Shown here piece by piece: positions 41,404 through 50,409 of a stretch of 64,000 nt of DNA. Positions within the stretch are counted from its first letter, which is position 1. Each line of letters opens with the position of its first letter. Position numbers and translations under genes: made by a program. Where the stretch lies: assembly GCF_047303325.1 (NCBI RefSeq), contig NZ_JBKBEX010000020.1, positions 32,087-96,086 of the forward strand. The letters run 5' to 3'. The stretch comes from Polaromonas sp047303325. Lineage in GTDB: Bacteria; Pseudomonadota; Gammaproteobacteria; Burkholderiales; Burkholderiaceae_C. The notes beneath the pieces are model-generated. The model searched no databases and was not told the DNA's origin. It saw nothing but the letters and a program-made list of their open reading frames with translations.

Positions 41404-42990
41404 ATGCCCCGTATTGTCCTCGCCACCCTCAACGCGAAGTACATCCACGCTTCGCTGGGCCTGCGCTACCTGCTGGCGAATATGGACAGGCACGGCGGGC
41501 CCGGCCTGCGCGAAGCCACCCAGCTACGCGAATTCGTGATCCAGCAGCGGCCCACGCTAATCGTGGAAGAGCTGCTGGCGCTGCAGCCCGAGGTGATAGG
41601 CCTGGGCATCTATATATGGAATGTGGTCGAAACCACCCAGGTGGTGCGCCTGCTCAAGGCCTTGCGGCCGGATATCAAAATCGTGCTGGGCGGGCCGGAA
41701 GTCAGTTATGAGACGGAACAGCAGGAAATCTGCCGCCTGGCCGACCATGCGGTCACCGGATGGGGCGACGTGAGTTTTCCCAAACTGTGCCGCGCGCTGC
41801 TCGACGGCCCCCAGCCGCTCATGAAAGTGATTGCCGGCGAACAGCCGCCGCTGGAGGCGCTGGCCCTGCCTTACGGCGACTACAGCGCTGAAGACCTGGC
41901 CAAACGCCTGCTGTATGTCGAGGCTTCGCGCGGCTGCCCTTTTAAATGCGAGTTCTGCCTGAGTTCGCTCGACAAGACCGCCTGGGCGTTTGACCTCGAT
42001 GTGTTCATGGCGGAGATGGATGCGCTGTACCAGCGTGGCGCGCGCAATTTCAAGTTTGTCGACCGCACGTTCAACCTCAAGGTCGAAAACTCGGTGCGCA
42101 TTCTGCAGTTCTTCCTCGACCGCATGGCGCCCGATTTGTTTGTGCATTTTGAGGTCGTGCCCGACAGCCTGCCCGAGCGCCTCAAGGCCTTGATCGCGCA
42201 GTTCCCGGCTGGCTCGCTGCAGTTTGAGGTCGGCATCCAGAGCTTCAACCCGGAGGTGCAGCAGCGCATCTCGCGCAAGCAGGACAATGCCAAAACCGCG
42301 GACAACCTGCGCTGGCTGGTGAATGAAAGCCAGGCCCATGTGCACGCCGACCTGATCTTCGGCCTACCCGGTGAAACCCTGGAAAGTTTTGCCGAGGGCT
42401 TTGACCGCCTGCATGAACTGGCACCGCACGAAATCCAGTTCGGCATCCTGAAGCGCCTGCGCGGCACACCCATCACCAGGCACACGGCGGAATTCGCCAT
42501 GGCCTACGACCCGCAGACGCCGTACACCATCCTGCAAAACTCGACGATCGACTTTGCCACCATGCAGCGCATCAACCGTTTTGCGCGCTATTGGGAGATG
42601 GTCGCGAATTCAGGCCGCTTTGTACGTGGGCTTGAACTGTTGCTGGCGCCTGGCTCGGCGTTTGGCAACTTTTTGCGCTTCAGCGACTGGCTTTGGCAGA
42701 CCACCGCCAAGACCCATGAATTTGCGCTGGAGAAGTTGCTGGACTTGCTGTTTGAGCACCTCACTGCAGCGCGCGGGCTGGCTGCAGAAGATGTACGTGG
42801 TGCCTTGCTGGCCGACTACCTGGCCAGCGGGGCGCGTGGGAGACCTTTGTGCCTGGCCGAGGCTTTGAGTGCCGTGCGGGTGGCGGCGCCCCTGAGGGCC
42901 GGCCGTCAAGGCGCCGAGCGGCAGGGGCGGCATTTGAACCAGCTGGCGGGGCATAAGCAAGAGATACAGAAGGCCGCCGCGGCGGCCTGA
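41404..42990 (+). CDS. B12-binding-domain radical SAM protein
   Basis: A 528-residue protein with an N-terminal cobalamin-binding-like Rossmann domain (about 1-140, VLATLNAKYIHASLGLRYL and IGLGIYIWNVVE). The radical SAM core follows with the CxxxCxxC cluster motif in GCPFKCEFCLSS near residue 180. A C-terminal domain of about 150 residues (DUF4080-like) follows. Family members use a 4Fe-4S cluster and SAM for radical chemistry; the substrate is unknown. A creatininase-family gene starts 28 bases later on the same strand. Confidence 0.9.
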   Translation: MPRIVLATLNAKYIHASLGLRYLLANMDRHGGPGLREATQLREFVIQQRPTLIVEELLALQPEVIGLGIYIWNVVETTQVVRLLKALRPDIKIVLGGPEVSYETEQQEICRLADHAVTGWGDVSFPKLCRALLDGPQPLMKVIAGEQPPLEALALPYGDYSAEDLAKRLLYVEASRGCPFKCEFCLSSLDKTAWAFDLDVFMAEMDALYQRGARNFKFVDRTFNLKVENSVRILQFFLDRMAPDLFVHFEVVPDSLPERLKALIAQFPAGSLQFEVGIQSFNPEVQQRISRKQDNAKTADNLRWLVNESQAHVHADLIFGLPGETLESFAEGFDRLHELAPHEIQFGILKRLRGTPITRHTAEFAMAYDPQTPYTILQNSTIDFATMQRINRFARYWEMVANSGRFVRGLELLLAPGSAFGNFLRFSDWLWQTTAKTHEFALEKLLDLLFEHLTAARGLAAEDVRGALLADYLASGARGRPLCLAEALSAVRVAAPLRAGRQGAERQGRHLNQLAGHKQEIQKAAAAA

Positions 42991-43018
42991 CCCTGCGCAA
43001 ATAGCTCAAAATACCCCC

Positions 43019-43861
43019 ATGCCCAACCCAGCGCCCAACCTCTCCCGCTTTTGGTCCAACCTTAAAAGCCCCGATTTCGCTGGCCTGGACCTGGCCCGCT
43101 GCATTGCGGTGCTGCCGGTGGCCGCGACAGAGCAGCATGGCCCGCATTTGCCGCTCAATGTGGATGCGGCGCTGGTCGATGGTGTGATTGAGGCCGCCTT
43201 GCCGCACCTGCCAGCCGCGCAGCCCATCCTGTTTTTGCCCACGCAGGCCGTGGGTTTCAGCCCCGAGCACACGCGTTTTGCCGGCACGCTGACGCTCAAG
43301 GCCGAAACGGTGATACGGCTCTGGACCGAACTGGCGGAGTCGATTGCGCAGACGGGTGTCAAAAAGCTGGTGCTGCTCAATTCGCATGGCGGCCAGGTCG
43401 GCTTGCTCGATGTGGTGGCGCGCGACCTGCGGGCCCGGCTGGGCATGCTGGTCTACAGCGTGAACTGGTACAACCTGCCGCTCCTGGGTAAAGACGGGAA
43501 ATCGGTGAACGACTTATTCAGCGCGGAGGAGCACCGCTTCGGCATCCATGCCGGCGAGATCGAGACTTCCATGATGCTGGCGCTCAAGCCGGAGCAGGTC
43601 GACATGGCCAAGGCGCAAGACTTTCATTCGAGTTCGCAGGACCGCGCCAAAAAATTCAAGCTCCTGGGCGACGGCCGCAGCGCCAAGCTGGCCTGGCAGA
43701 TGCAGGACTACAACCCGAACGGCGCAGTCGGCAATGCGGCCGCCGCCACCGCTGAAAAAGGCCGCGCCCTGCTGGGCGCGGCGGGCCGCAGCCTGGCGCG
43801 GCTGCTGGTGGAGATCGACCAACTGCCGGCCGATACCCTGAGCAGCAAGACCGCGTTCTAA
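43019..43861 (+). CDS. Creatininase-family amidohydrolase
   Basis: A 280-residue metal-dependent hydrolase of the creatininase/MftE-like family. Metal ligands are visible in TEQHGPHLP (Glu, His), NVDAAL (Asp), LNSHGGQ (His) and GEIETSMM (Glu). Known members hydrolyse cyclic amides or act in cofactor pathways. The substrate is open, and no creatine pathway gene is nearby. It follows the radical SAM gene closely, so joint action in a modification pathway is conceivable but unproven. Confidence 0.9.
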   Translation: MPNPAPNLSRFWSNLKSPDFAGLDLARCIAVLPVAATEQHGPHLPLNVDAALVDGVIEAALPHLPAAQPILFLPTQAVGFSPEHTRFAGTLTLKAETVIRLWTELAESIAQTGVKKLVLLNSHGGQVGLLDVVARDLRARLGMLVYSVNWYNLPLLGKDGKSVNDLFSAEEHRFGIHAGEIETSMMLALKPEQVDMAKAQDFHSSSQDRAKKFKLLGDGRSAKLAWQMQDYNPNGAVGNAAAATAEKGRALLGAAGRSLARLLVEIDQLPADTLSSKTAF

Positions 43862-43871
43862 CGCAGCAGGT

Positions 43872-45293
43872 TTAGCGCAGGATCACCGTCTGCCGCTTCC
43901 ACGCGGCATCCTGCCAGCGGAAGGCGGCCAGTGTGCCCAGGTCGCCGGCCTGCTTCTCGGTCGTCAAGGTGTCCAGGCGCGCCACCTCAAAATTGCGGCG
44001 AAGGCGACCGGCGATGCGGGTCTCGCGGGCCAGCAGCATTTGCGGCGCGCCGCGCACCCAGCCGGCGAATTCCACATAACCCAATTCGGGGCCGTTGCTG
44101 GCGGGCGGCAGCACTTCAACCGTCCACTTGCCGGCGCTTTTGCGGAACACCCACAGCTCGCGCCAGGCGTCCAGCGGCTGCACCGCGAGCGCCAGGGCCT
44201 GGCCGTCGGGATGGGCGCTCGCGGAGGCGGCCCAGACAATGCCGTAGGTGCAGCGTTTGGCGACTGGCTCCTTGCCGGGTTTGCCGTCGGCCTTGTTTTC
44301 ATACAGCGCCACGCAGGTTTCGCCGGCCTGGCCGGCTTCGGTTGCCAGCGTCAATTTCGCAAAACGGGGCAGGGCGGTTTCGGCGGCCCAGCGCGATGCG
44401 CCCACACGGATCGCCGCGTCGTTGTAGTCCTGCCTGTCGTTGTCGCTCAGTTCCAGCTTGTTCACCGCCGCGAGTTCGGCCAGCGCACGCTGGGCCGCGG
44501 CCGTGGGCGCTTCGCCCCGGCGCGCCTGCTCAAAGGCCAGGCTGGCCAACACGCCGGCGCGGCGCAGGCGCAAGCGATTTTTGCTGACTTCGGGCAGGCT
44601 CGCAAATTGCGCGGCGCTGAGCTTGTCCAGCACCTCGGCGCGCCATTGGTCTTGTGTGAGCCGCTCCTGCGGGTGCAGGTCGGGGCTCATGCAATCGGGG
44701 CGGGTCAGGGCCAGGGCGGCGCGGGCACGCTGCTCGGCGTCGGAGGGCAAGGCCAGCACACGGCGAAAGGCTTCGCCGTTGTAGCAAAGCTGCATGCTGC
44801 CGCCCTGCTCATAGCCCTTGAAGCCCACGCCGTAAAAAGAGGCCACTTCCATGTGCGCGGAAATCACGTCACTGGTCGCCTTGCCGTGTTTCATGGAGGC
44901 GCGGCGCGCCAGGCGCTCGGCCATGGTGCCCAGCGCGTCGAAGGTTTCCGCGCCTATGGCCTCGGCCGGCGCGGCCTTGAGGTAGGCGGCGGTGTAGGCA
45001 ATGCCCAAAGCCTCGGCGCCCGGGCTTTCGCGCAGGAAGCGCACCACCGACAGCAGCTGCGGCGCTTCCTCGGGCTGCAGCGAGACGGTGCGCACCTGGC
45101 TCACGTGGATAAAGCCCGCGCGTTCGCGCCTGTGGTCGTAGACCTGCAGGTAGTCCATGCGCTGGCCGCGAATCTCGAGCGCATCGCCCTGCCACAGCGC
45201 CGCCTGCTGCGCGGCCGAATCGCGCGGCGCCGCGCGCAGGCTGGCCTGGTCCTGCGTCACGATGGCCAGGGTCAGGAGTGCGGTGGTGATCAT
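43872..45293 (-). CDS. Exported SH3-like-domain protein of unknown function
   Basis: A 473-residue protein. The N-terminus MITTALLTLAIV is a weak signal or anchor. An SH3-like segment follows (SLRAAPRDSAAQQAALWQGDALEIRG, then the VYDHRRERAGFIHVSQV wall-binding-type pattern). The rest is a large helical domain followed by a beta-rich C-terminal domain (about 310-473). Its ATG overlaps the TAA of the upstream SPFH gene (TAATG), so the two should be translated together. The function is unknown. Confidence 0.8.
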   Translation of the reverse strand: MITTALLTLAIVTQDQASLRAAPRDSAAQQAALWQGDALEIRGQRMDYLQVYDHRRERAGFIHVSQVRTVSLQPEEAPQLLSVVRFLRESPGAEALGIAYTAAYLKAAPAEAIGAETFDALGTMAERLARRASMKHGKATSDVISAHMEVASFYGVGFKGYEQGGSMQLCYNGEAFRRVLALPSDAEQRARAALALTRPDCMSPDLHPQERLTQDQWRAEVLDKLSAAQFASLPEVSKNRLRLRRAGVLASLAFEQARRGEAPTAAAQRALAELAAVNKLELSDNDRQDYNDAAIRVGASRWAAETALPRFAKLTLATEAGQAGETCVALYENKADGKPGKEPVAKRCTYGIVWAASASAHPDGQALALAVQPLDAWRELWVFRKSAGKWTVEVLPPASNGPELGYVEFAGWVRGAPQMLLARETRIAGRLRRNFEVARLDTLTTEKQAGDLGTLAAFRWQDAAWKRQTVILR

Positions 45294-46576
45294 TATTCGG
45301 CCTCTTCTTTGTTGTCGTTGTCTTGCGTGCCGGTGTCACGGGGCGCTTGCGCCACGCTGCGGCCGGCCTTGGGCGCGCCGCCCAGCAGGCCCGCGCCCAC
45401 AAAGCCGCCGCTGGTGGAGGGCGGGGCGATGATCACGGTGATCTTGTCGCTGAGCTTGTCGGCCATGGTTTTCTGGATCAGCAAGGGGTGGCGTGTGACC
45501 AGCACGCCTTCGCGCGCCATCTGTTCGCTGTTGATCTTGCCCACGCGGTCCAGCCGGTAGGCTTCGGCGTCGGCCAGCTTCTGCCGCGAATCGGCCTCGC
45601 CCGCGGCCTCGATGCGCCGCGCCTGGGCGCTGCCTTCGGCCGTGCGTATGCGCGACTGTTTCTCGGCTTCGGCTTCGAGCTGGCGCTGCTCTATCTGCTT
45701 TTGCTTGAAGGGCAGGACGTGTTTCATGGCTTCTTCCTGCGCCCTGGCCGCGATCACCTGTTCGCTGGCGGCGGCTTGCGCATTGGTCTCGCGGCGCACT
45801 TTTTCGGCCATCGCGTCCAGCTCGGTTTCCTTGACGCGCTTTTCCTTCAGGGCCAGGGTGTAGCGCATTTTTTCGGTTGCGAGCTCTTCGGCCAGCAGCT
45901 TGTCCATGCCCTGGCGGTAGTCGGCGGGCAGGTCCACCTTGCCCATCTGCACGCTGCGCAGCAGGATGCCGTCGGCCGCGAGCTTGGGTTTAAGCTCGGC
46001 TTCGATGAGCTGCTGGATCTCGGCGCGTTTGCTCGAGAAAATTTCCCGCACGGTGTAGCGGGTGAAGGTCTTGTAGATCACACCCTGCACGGCAGGCTGC
46101 ACGATCTGGCCGGCGATGTCGTCGGGCAGGTTTTTCGAGAGCGCGTTGACCCTGGCCGGGTCCAGCGCATAACGCACCGTGAGGTCCACGCCCAGCGACA
46201 TGCCTTCCACCGACTGGAAGGGCGAGGGACCGTCGGCGCGGCTGCTGCCCTCGGGGCGGTAGACCTGGTCGCGCAGCGAGAAGGTGCGCAGTTCATGCAG
46301 GCCGGGCAGCAGCAGCAGCGAGCCTTCGCGGAACTCGTCGACCCCGCCGGTCAGCTGGTTGGTGCGTATGGCCACGTCGCCGCGCGCTACGGATTCCAGC
46401 GGCGGGTGCACCCACAGCAGGTAGCCGGCCGCGCCCGCCGCGGCGGTGGCGATCATCAGGCCGCTGGCACTGGCGGCGCGGCGCAGGCCCGTGGCGGCGA
46501 TGCGGCGGGTGCCGTGCACCCCCCTGGAAAAGATGGCGCGTATGCGCAGGGCGATGCGGCTAAAACGTGGGTTCAT
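45293..46576 (-). CDS. SPFH/Band 7 (prohibitin-like) membrane protein
   Basis: A 427-residue protein with GGAGGAG before ATG 46576. One membrane helix (about 35-57) is followed by the SPFH domain (about 65-265, VHPPLESVARGDVAIRTNQL and SLGVDLTVRYALD). A long charged coiled coil (about 240-370) is rich in Ala/Glu/Lys, and a Gly/Pro-rich tail follows. Such proteins form ring-like membrane scaffolds and often regulate proteases. It is coupled by a 1-base overlap to the SH3-like gene downstream and is divergent from a two-component system. Confidence 0.88.
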   Translation of the reverse strand: MNPRFSRIALRIRAIFSRGVHGTRRIAATGLRRAASASGLMIATAAAGAAGYLLWVHPPLESVARGDVAIRTNQLTGGVDEFREGSLLLLPGLHELRTFSLRDQVYRPEGSSRADGPSPFQSVEGMSLGVDLTVRYALDPARVNALSKNLPDDIAGQIVQPAVQGVIYKTFTRYTVREIFSSKRAEIQQLIEAELKPKLAADGILLRSVQMGKVDLPADYRQGMDKLLAEELATEKMRYTLALKEKRVKETELDAMAEKVRRETNAQAAASEQVIAARAQEEAMKHVLPFKQKQIEQRQLEAEAEKQSRIRTAEGSAQARRIEAAGEADSRQKLADAEAYRLDRVGKINSEQMAREGVLVTRHPLLIQKTMADKLSDKITVIIAPPSTSGGFVGAGLLGGAPKAGRSVAQAPRDTGTQDNDNKEEAE

Positions 46577-46784
46577 GACGGGCTCCTCCGGTCTGGTTTG
46601 GTGAGAGGCGCGGGTTGCGCTCTCTGGCCTCCATTGTTCGAAGCGGGCCCGGAGCATTCAATGCGCTTGCGCGGTGTCTTTGCGCGCCTGGGCGGCGGCA
46701 TTCATCCGCCAACGGAAGAAACACTCACACGGCCGGGCACGGCCCGCGCCCATAATCAGGCCACCCCTTTACTTCGCACGCCCC

Positions 46785-47510
46785 ATGACCAAAATTGCCG
46801 TCATCGAAGACGATTTGCCCATGAGCAACCAGCTCAGGGGCTGGATTGAATCGGCCCGGCCGGGCATACAGGTTGACCAGTGGTTTACCCGCGACGACGC
46901 CGAAGCCGCCATCGCCCGCGAGGGCTACGACGCCGTGGTGCTGGACATCGAGCTGGGGCGCGAACGCCATGCCGGCGTGGCCATCATCAACGCCATCAAC
47001 AAGCAGCGGCAGGGCACGCCGGTGCTGGTGGTCTCGGCCATGCCGGCCGCCATCTACCGCAGCATCATGAAAGCCCTGGACGCCTGGGACTACCTGCAAA
47101 AAACCACGTTTGAGGAAGCCGACTTCATCGAAACCTTCCTGGACATCCTGCGCAGCGCCAAGGCAAACCCCGCGGGCAAGACGCCGGCTACGGATGGCCA
47201 GGAGCTGCAACTGGACCCGCTGCGCCAGAACACCGCCATCTGGCGCGGCCAGCGCGTGAACCTGCCGCTGACGGCGCAGCGCATCCTGGCGGCCCTGCAT
47301 GCGCGCCGTGGCGAGGTGGTCAGCTATGAAGACCTCTACCAGGTGGTCAAGAGCGGCCGCAACCGCGACAACATCCGCAAGCACGTGAGCACCATACGCG
47401 ATGCCTTCAAGGAAATCGACGCGGCTTTCGAGGGCATTGAAAACGTGCCCATGCGCGGCTTTCGCTGGGCCGAGGCCGATGCCGCCCCGCGCGGCAAGGG
47501 CCGGGCGTGA
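46785..47510 (+). CDS. Response regulator, receiver plus winged-helix output
   Basis: A 241-residue regulator. The receiver domain (about 1-120) has acidic residues Asp9/Asp10, the phosphoacceptor Asp54 in VVLDIELG, and Thr/Ser and Lys later (VVSAMP, DYLQKTTF). The C-terminal half is an OmpR/PhoB-like winged helix (about 135-230, VNLPLTAQRILAALHARRGEVVS and NIRKHVSTIRDAF). It overlaps the histidine kinase start by 4 bases (GTGA). Confidence 0.88.
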   Translation: MTKIAVIEDDLPMSNQLRGWIESARPGIQVDQWFTRDDAEAAIAREGYDAVVLDIELGRERHAGVAIINAINKQRQGTPVLVVSAMPAAIYRSIMKALDAWDYLQKTTFEEADFIETFLDILRSAKANPAGKTPATDGQELQLDPLRQNTAIWRGQRVNLPLTAQRILAALHARRGEVVSYEDLYQVVKSGRNRDNIRKHVSTIRDAFKEIDAAFEGIENVPMRGFRWAEADAAPRGKGRA

Positions 47511-49648
47511 AGCTGCCGGCCGGGCTGGACGTCGAGCGCCTGCTGCCGGCGCGCGTGCCCTTCGGCCTGCGGGTTTTTTTTCGCGGCGCTTTTTTGCTGC
47601 TGGGGCTGGCCACCGTTGCGCTGGCCATCGCCGTGCTGCAGGATGAAAAAGAGCGCAGCTACCGCAACTACCAGGACGGCTTTCGCAAGAACCAGGCGCA
47701 GATCGCGGCCAAGCTGCGTCATCCCACGGGCCAGCTGGTGCTGCTCAACCCCACGGCCTACGACCATGAGGTCACGCCGCTGCGCCCGCTGGTGCTGCCA
47801 TTTTCGGCCCTTGATTTTGACGATCGCAACAAGGCCCAGCAGGCGGTGGAGATGGCAGGCTGCCTGGTGCAATACCCCGACGCGGCCTCGATGTGCGTGG
47901 CCGTGGGCAACAACCCCTTTGCCGGCGGTTTCCTCTACGCCGTCGGCAGCTTCAACAGCGGGCCCTTGGTGTCGCACAGCTCGGGCACGCTGGATTTGAG
48001 CCTGGCGCACCGCGCCCGCATCACGGTCGACATGCGCGGCCAGCGCTACCGCTGGATCGCGCCTTTCCAGGCCATGCAGGCCGTGGATGAGGGCCGCAAC
48101 GCCTCGCCTTTTGCCAACACCCGGGGGCGGCTGGTGGGTTTTGTCGACGACGGCCCCATCACGCCGGCCAGCCGGCCGGTGCGCGATTTCCGCGGCTGGC
48201 TCTGGCAGGACGGGCGCTGCGTGGACGGCGCGCCGGCGGTGGACCCAGATTGCGCCCGGCGCGCCTTCGTCAGCGTGCGCCTGCCGGTGGAGCTGTTTCG
48301 CGAGGCGCTGTTTGCCAAGGGCCCGGCCGGCATCGTCTGGCCGCCGGCCGACCTGGACCAGATCAAGGTGCAGGTGGAAATGCTGGCCCCCGGCGAGGGC
48401 AAGCCCCTGTTCGACAGCAATGCCGCGGGTGCCACCGCGCCTTTTTCCTGGGCCGAGCTGAGCCCCTTGCTGCTGCCCGGCGAAAAGCTGCGCATACGCA
48501 AGCTGGGCGCCGGCGGCGCCGGCAAGGACATCGTGGCGCTGTCCGGCGCCGAGGCCGCCGAGCGCGCCTCGCCGCTGATCGCCTGGCTGATCCGCCGGCT
48601 GCAGGTGGAGGGCTACGACGCCCCCGTCACCAGCACCGATATCATCAGCACGCCGCTGGGGCGCTATGAACTTACGCTGACCGGCGACATACGCACCGTC
48701 AACAAGGCCCTGACGGCTGTGGCCACCCGCGTGTCCTGGTTTGTGGGCGGCATGCTGCTGGCCATCTTCCTGACCTGGCTGGCGATCGAGCTGCGCATCA
48801 TCCACCGCATCACCGAGCTGACCCGCCGCGCCGCCACCGTCTCCAAGGGCGTGCGCGCCAGCGACGGCCTGGCGGCGGTGGACCTGGCCGACCTGCGTGG
48901 CGGCGACGAACTGGGCGTGCTGGCCGGCGGCCTGCAGGACCTGCTGCAGCGCGTGAACGAGGACGTGCGGCGCGAGCAGATACGCGTGGCCCAGGAAAAA
49001 GACACCTGGCATGCGGTCGGCCATGAAATCATGTCGCCGCTGCAGTCGCTGATGGTGCTGCACGGCAGTGCCGACGACCCGGCGCACCGCTATATCAGCC
49101 GCATGCAGCAGGCGGTGCGCGTGCTCTACGGCAGCGCCTCGCCCAGCGAGGCGTTTGAATCCACCGCGCTCAATGTGCAGACCCTGGACGCCAATGAATT
49201 CCTGAGCCATGTGGCGCGCAACGCGGCGGCGGCCGGCATTCCCGGCGTGGCCTTTGAGCCCCTGGCCCAGCCGGTCACGGTGCGCGCCGACGAATATTCG
49301 CTGGAAGATGTGGTTTCGCATGTGCTGCGCAATGCCGAGCGTTACCGCCGGCCCGGCAGCCTGATCCGCATCACGCTGTCCCTGCAGGCGCGGGAGGGCG
49401 CCACAGCGCCCGAGGCGTTGATCGCCATCAGCAACCTGGGCCCGCGGATAGAAGCGGACATGCTGGACAAGATTTTTGAATACGGCGTGTCCGACCAGCC
49501 GGACGCCGAGGGCGGCACACCGGTACAGCGCGGCCAGGGCCTGTTTGTCGCCAAGACCTATATGGCCAAGATGGGCGGCACCATCAGCGCGCGCAACCTG
49601 GATGATGGCGTGTGCCTGGAGCTGCGCCTGCAGTGCGCAGTGGCCTGA
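47507..49648 (+). CDS. Membrane sensor histidine kinase
   Basis: A 713-residue sensor starting at GTG inside the regulator's stop. Transmembrane helix 1 is at about 24-43, and a large periplasmic sensor region of about 360 residues follows. Transmembrane helix 2 is at about 405-428, followed by a HAMP-like linker. The H-box has the phosphoacceptor His near 506 in VGHEIMSPLQSL. The ATPase domain has an N-box in SHVLRNAERY and a G-box in GQGLFVAKTY. The periplasmic region has no named family, so the signal is unknown. The partner is the response regulator just upstream. Confidence 0.9.
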   Translation: MKLPAGLDVERLLPARVPFGLRVFFRGAFLLLGLATVALAIAVLQDEKERSYRNYQDGFRKNQAQIAAKLRHPTGQLVLLNPTAYDHEVTPLRPLVLPFSALDFDDRNKAQQAVEMAGCLVQYPDAASMCVAVGNNPFAGGFLYAVGSFNSGPLVSHSSGTLDLSLAHRARITVDMRGQRYRWIAPFQAMQAVDEGRNASPFANTRGRLVGFVDDGPITPASRPVRDFRGWLWQDGRCVDGAPAVDPDCARRAFVSVRLPVELFREALFAKGPAGIVWPPADLDQIKVQVEMLAPGEGKPLFDSNAAGATAPFSWAELSPLLLPGEKLRIRKLGAGGAGKDIVALSGAEAAERASPLIAWLIRRLQVEGYDAPVTSTDIISTPLGRYELTLTGDIRTVNKALTAVATRVSWFVGGMLLAIFLTWLAIELRIIHRITELTRRAATVSKGVRASDGLAAVDLADLRGGDELGVLAGGLQDLLQRVNEDVRREQIRVAQEKDTWHAVGHEIMSPLQSLMVLHGSADDPAHRYISRMQQAVRVLYGSASPSEAFESTALNVQTLDANEFLSHVARNAAAAGIPGVAFEPLAQPVTVRADEYSLEDVVSHVLRNAERYRRPGSLIRITLSLQAREGATAPEALIAISNLGPRIEADMLDKIFEYGVSDQPDAEGGTPVQRGQGLFVAKTYMAKMGGTISARNLDDGVCLELRLQCAVA

Positions 49649-49657
49649 AAGTCAAAA

Positions 49658-49687
49658 GCCCCCAGCGAGCGGTAACTTGCTGGAGGC
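49658..49687 (+). terminator. Weak terminator-like hairpin after kinase gene
   Basis: GCCCCCAGC and GCTGGAGGC form an 8-pair stem with one mismatch around a 12-base loop. There is only a short T-rich tail (CTTGTCTT). Confidence 0.35.
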
Positions 49688-49789
49688 CTTGTCTTGCCAG
49701 CCGGACCGGTAAGCCCGCTGCCATGGAAGAAAGTATCGCCGGGGCGGGGCCGAATAATTTGCTTGATTTGCTGCTGGATTTGACAAATA

Positions 49790-49804
49790 CAGATAAAAAA
49801 TCTG
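49790..49804. promoter_or_regulatory. Lrp-type operator candidate
   Basis: CAGATAAAAAATCTG is a 15-base perfect palindrome. Its outer CAG...CTG matches the flanks of the Lrp consensus (YAGHAWATTWTDCTR, 11 of 15 by my count). It lies 31 bases before the Lrp-family gene in an AT-rich leader, suggesting autoregulation. Confidence 0.55.
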
Positions 49805-49835
49805 CAAATTTCCAAAAATCAGATAAATTAGCTGG

Positions 49836-50294
49836 ATGGATACTTTAGACCGGAAAATCCTTCAGGTGTTGCAGGCCGATGCGCGCACCAGCCTGCAAGA
49901 CATTGGCCAGGCCGTGGGCCTGAGCCCCTCGCCCTGCTGGGGCCGCATCAAGAAGATGGAGGAAGCCGGCGTGATCGAGGGCTACACGGTGCGCCTCAAT
50001 GCACAGGCCCTGGGCCTGGGCGACACGGTGCTGGTGCAGGTCACGCTGGACAGCCATTCCGACAACACGCTCGAAAAATTCGGCGAAACCCTGGCCGCGA
50101 TCCCCGAGGTGGTCGAGGCATACCTGGTGTCCGGCGAATACGACTACCTGCTGCGCATCGCTGTGCACGACACCAAGGACTATGAGCGCCTGCTGCGCGA
50201 GCGGCTCTACAAGATCAAGGGCATACGCCACAGCAAGTCCAGCTTTGTGCTGCGCACGCTGAAAAAAGCCGATCTCCCTCTGCTGCCGGGCTGA
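49836..50294 (+). CDS. Lrp/AsnC-family transcriptional regulator
   Basis: A 152-residue regulator. The N-terminal helix-turn-helix (MDTLDRKILQVLQAD, IGQAVGLSPSPCWGRIKKM) is followed by the RAM domain (about 65-150) with VQVTLDSHSDNTLEKF and SGEYDYLLRI. It is expected to form octamers and respond to an amino acid. Nearby amino-acid exporters and PLP enzymes on the other strand are possible targets, as inference. Confidence 0.92.
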   Translation: MDTLDRKILQVLQADARTSLQDIGQAVGLSPSPCWGRIKKMEEAGVIEGYTVRLNAQALGLGDTVLVQVTLDSHSDNTLEKFGETLAAIPEVVEAYLVSGEYDYLLRIAVHDTKDYERLLRERLYKIKGIRHSKSSFVLRTLKKADLPLLPG

Positions 50295-50409
50295 AGCCCG
50301 CGGGACCGGCGCCGACAGGGCGCTGGGCAGCCGGCTGACAGCCCCAGGCAGCCCGGTGGCGCACAGTGGACGGGCGCGCCGCTGTGGCGCGGCATCCAAG
50401 GGAGAATGT

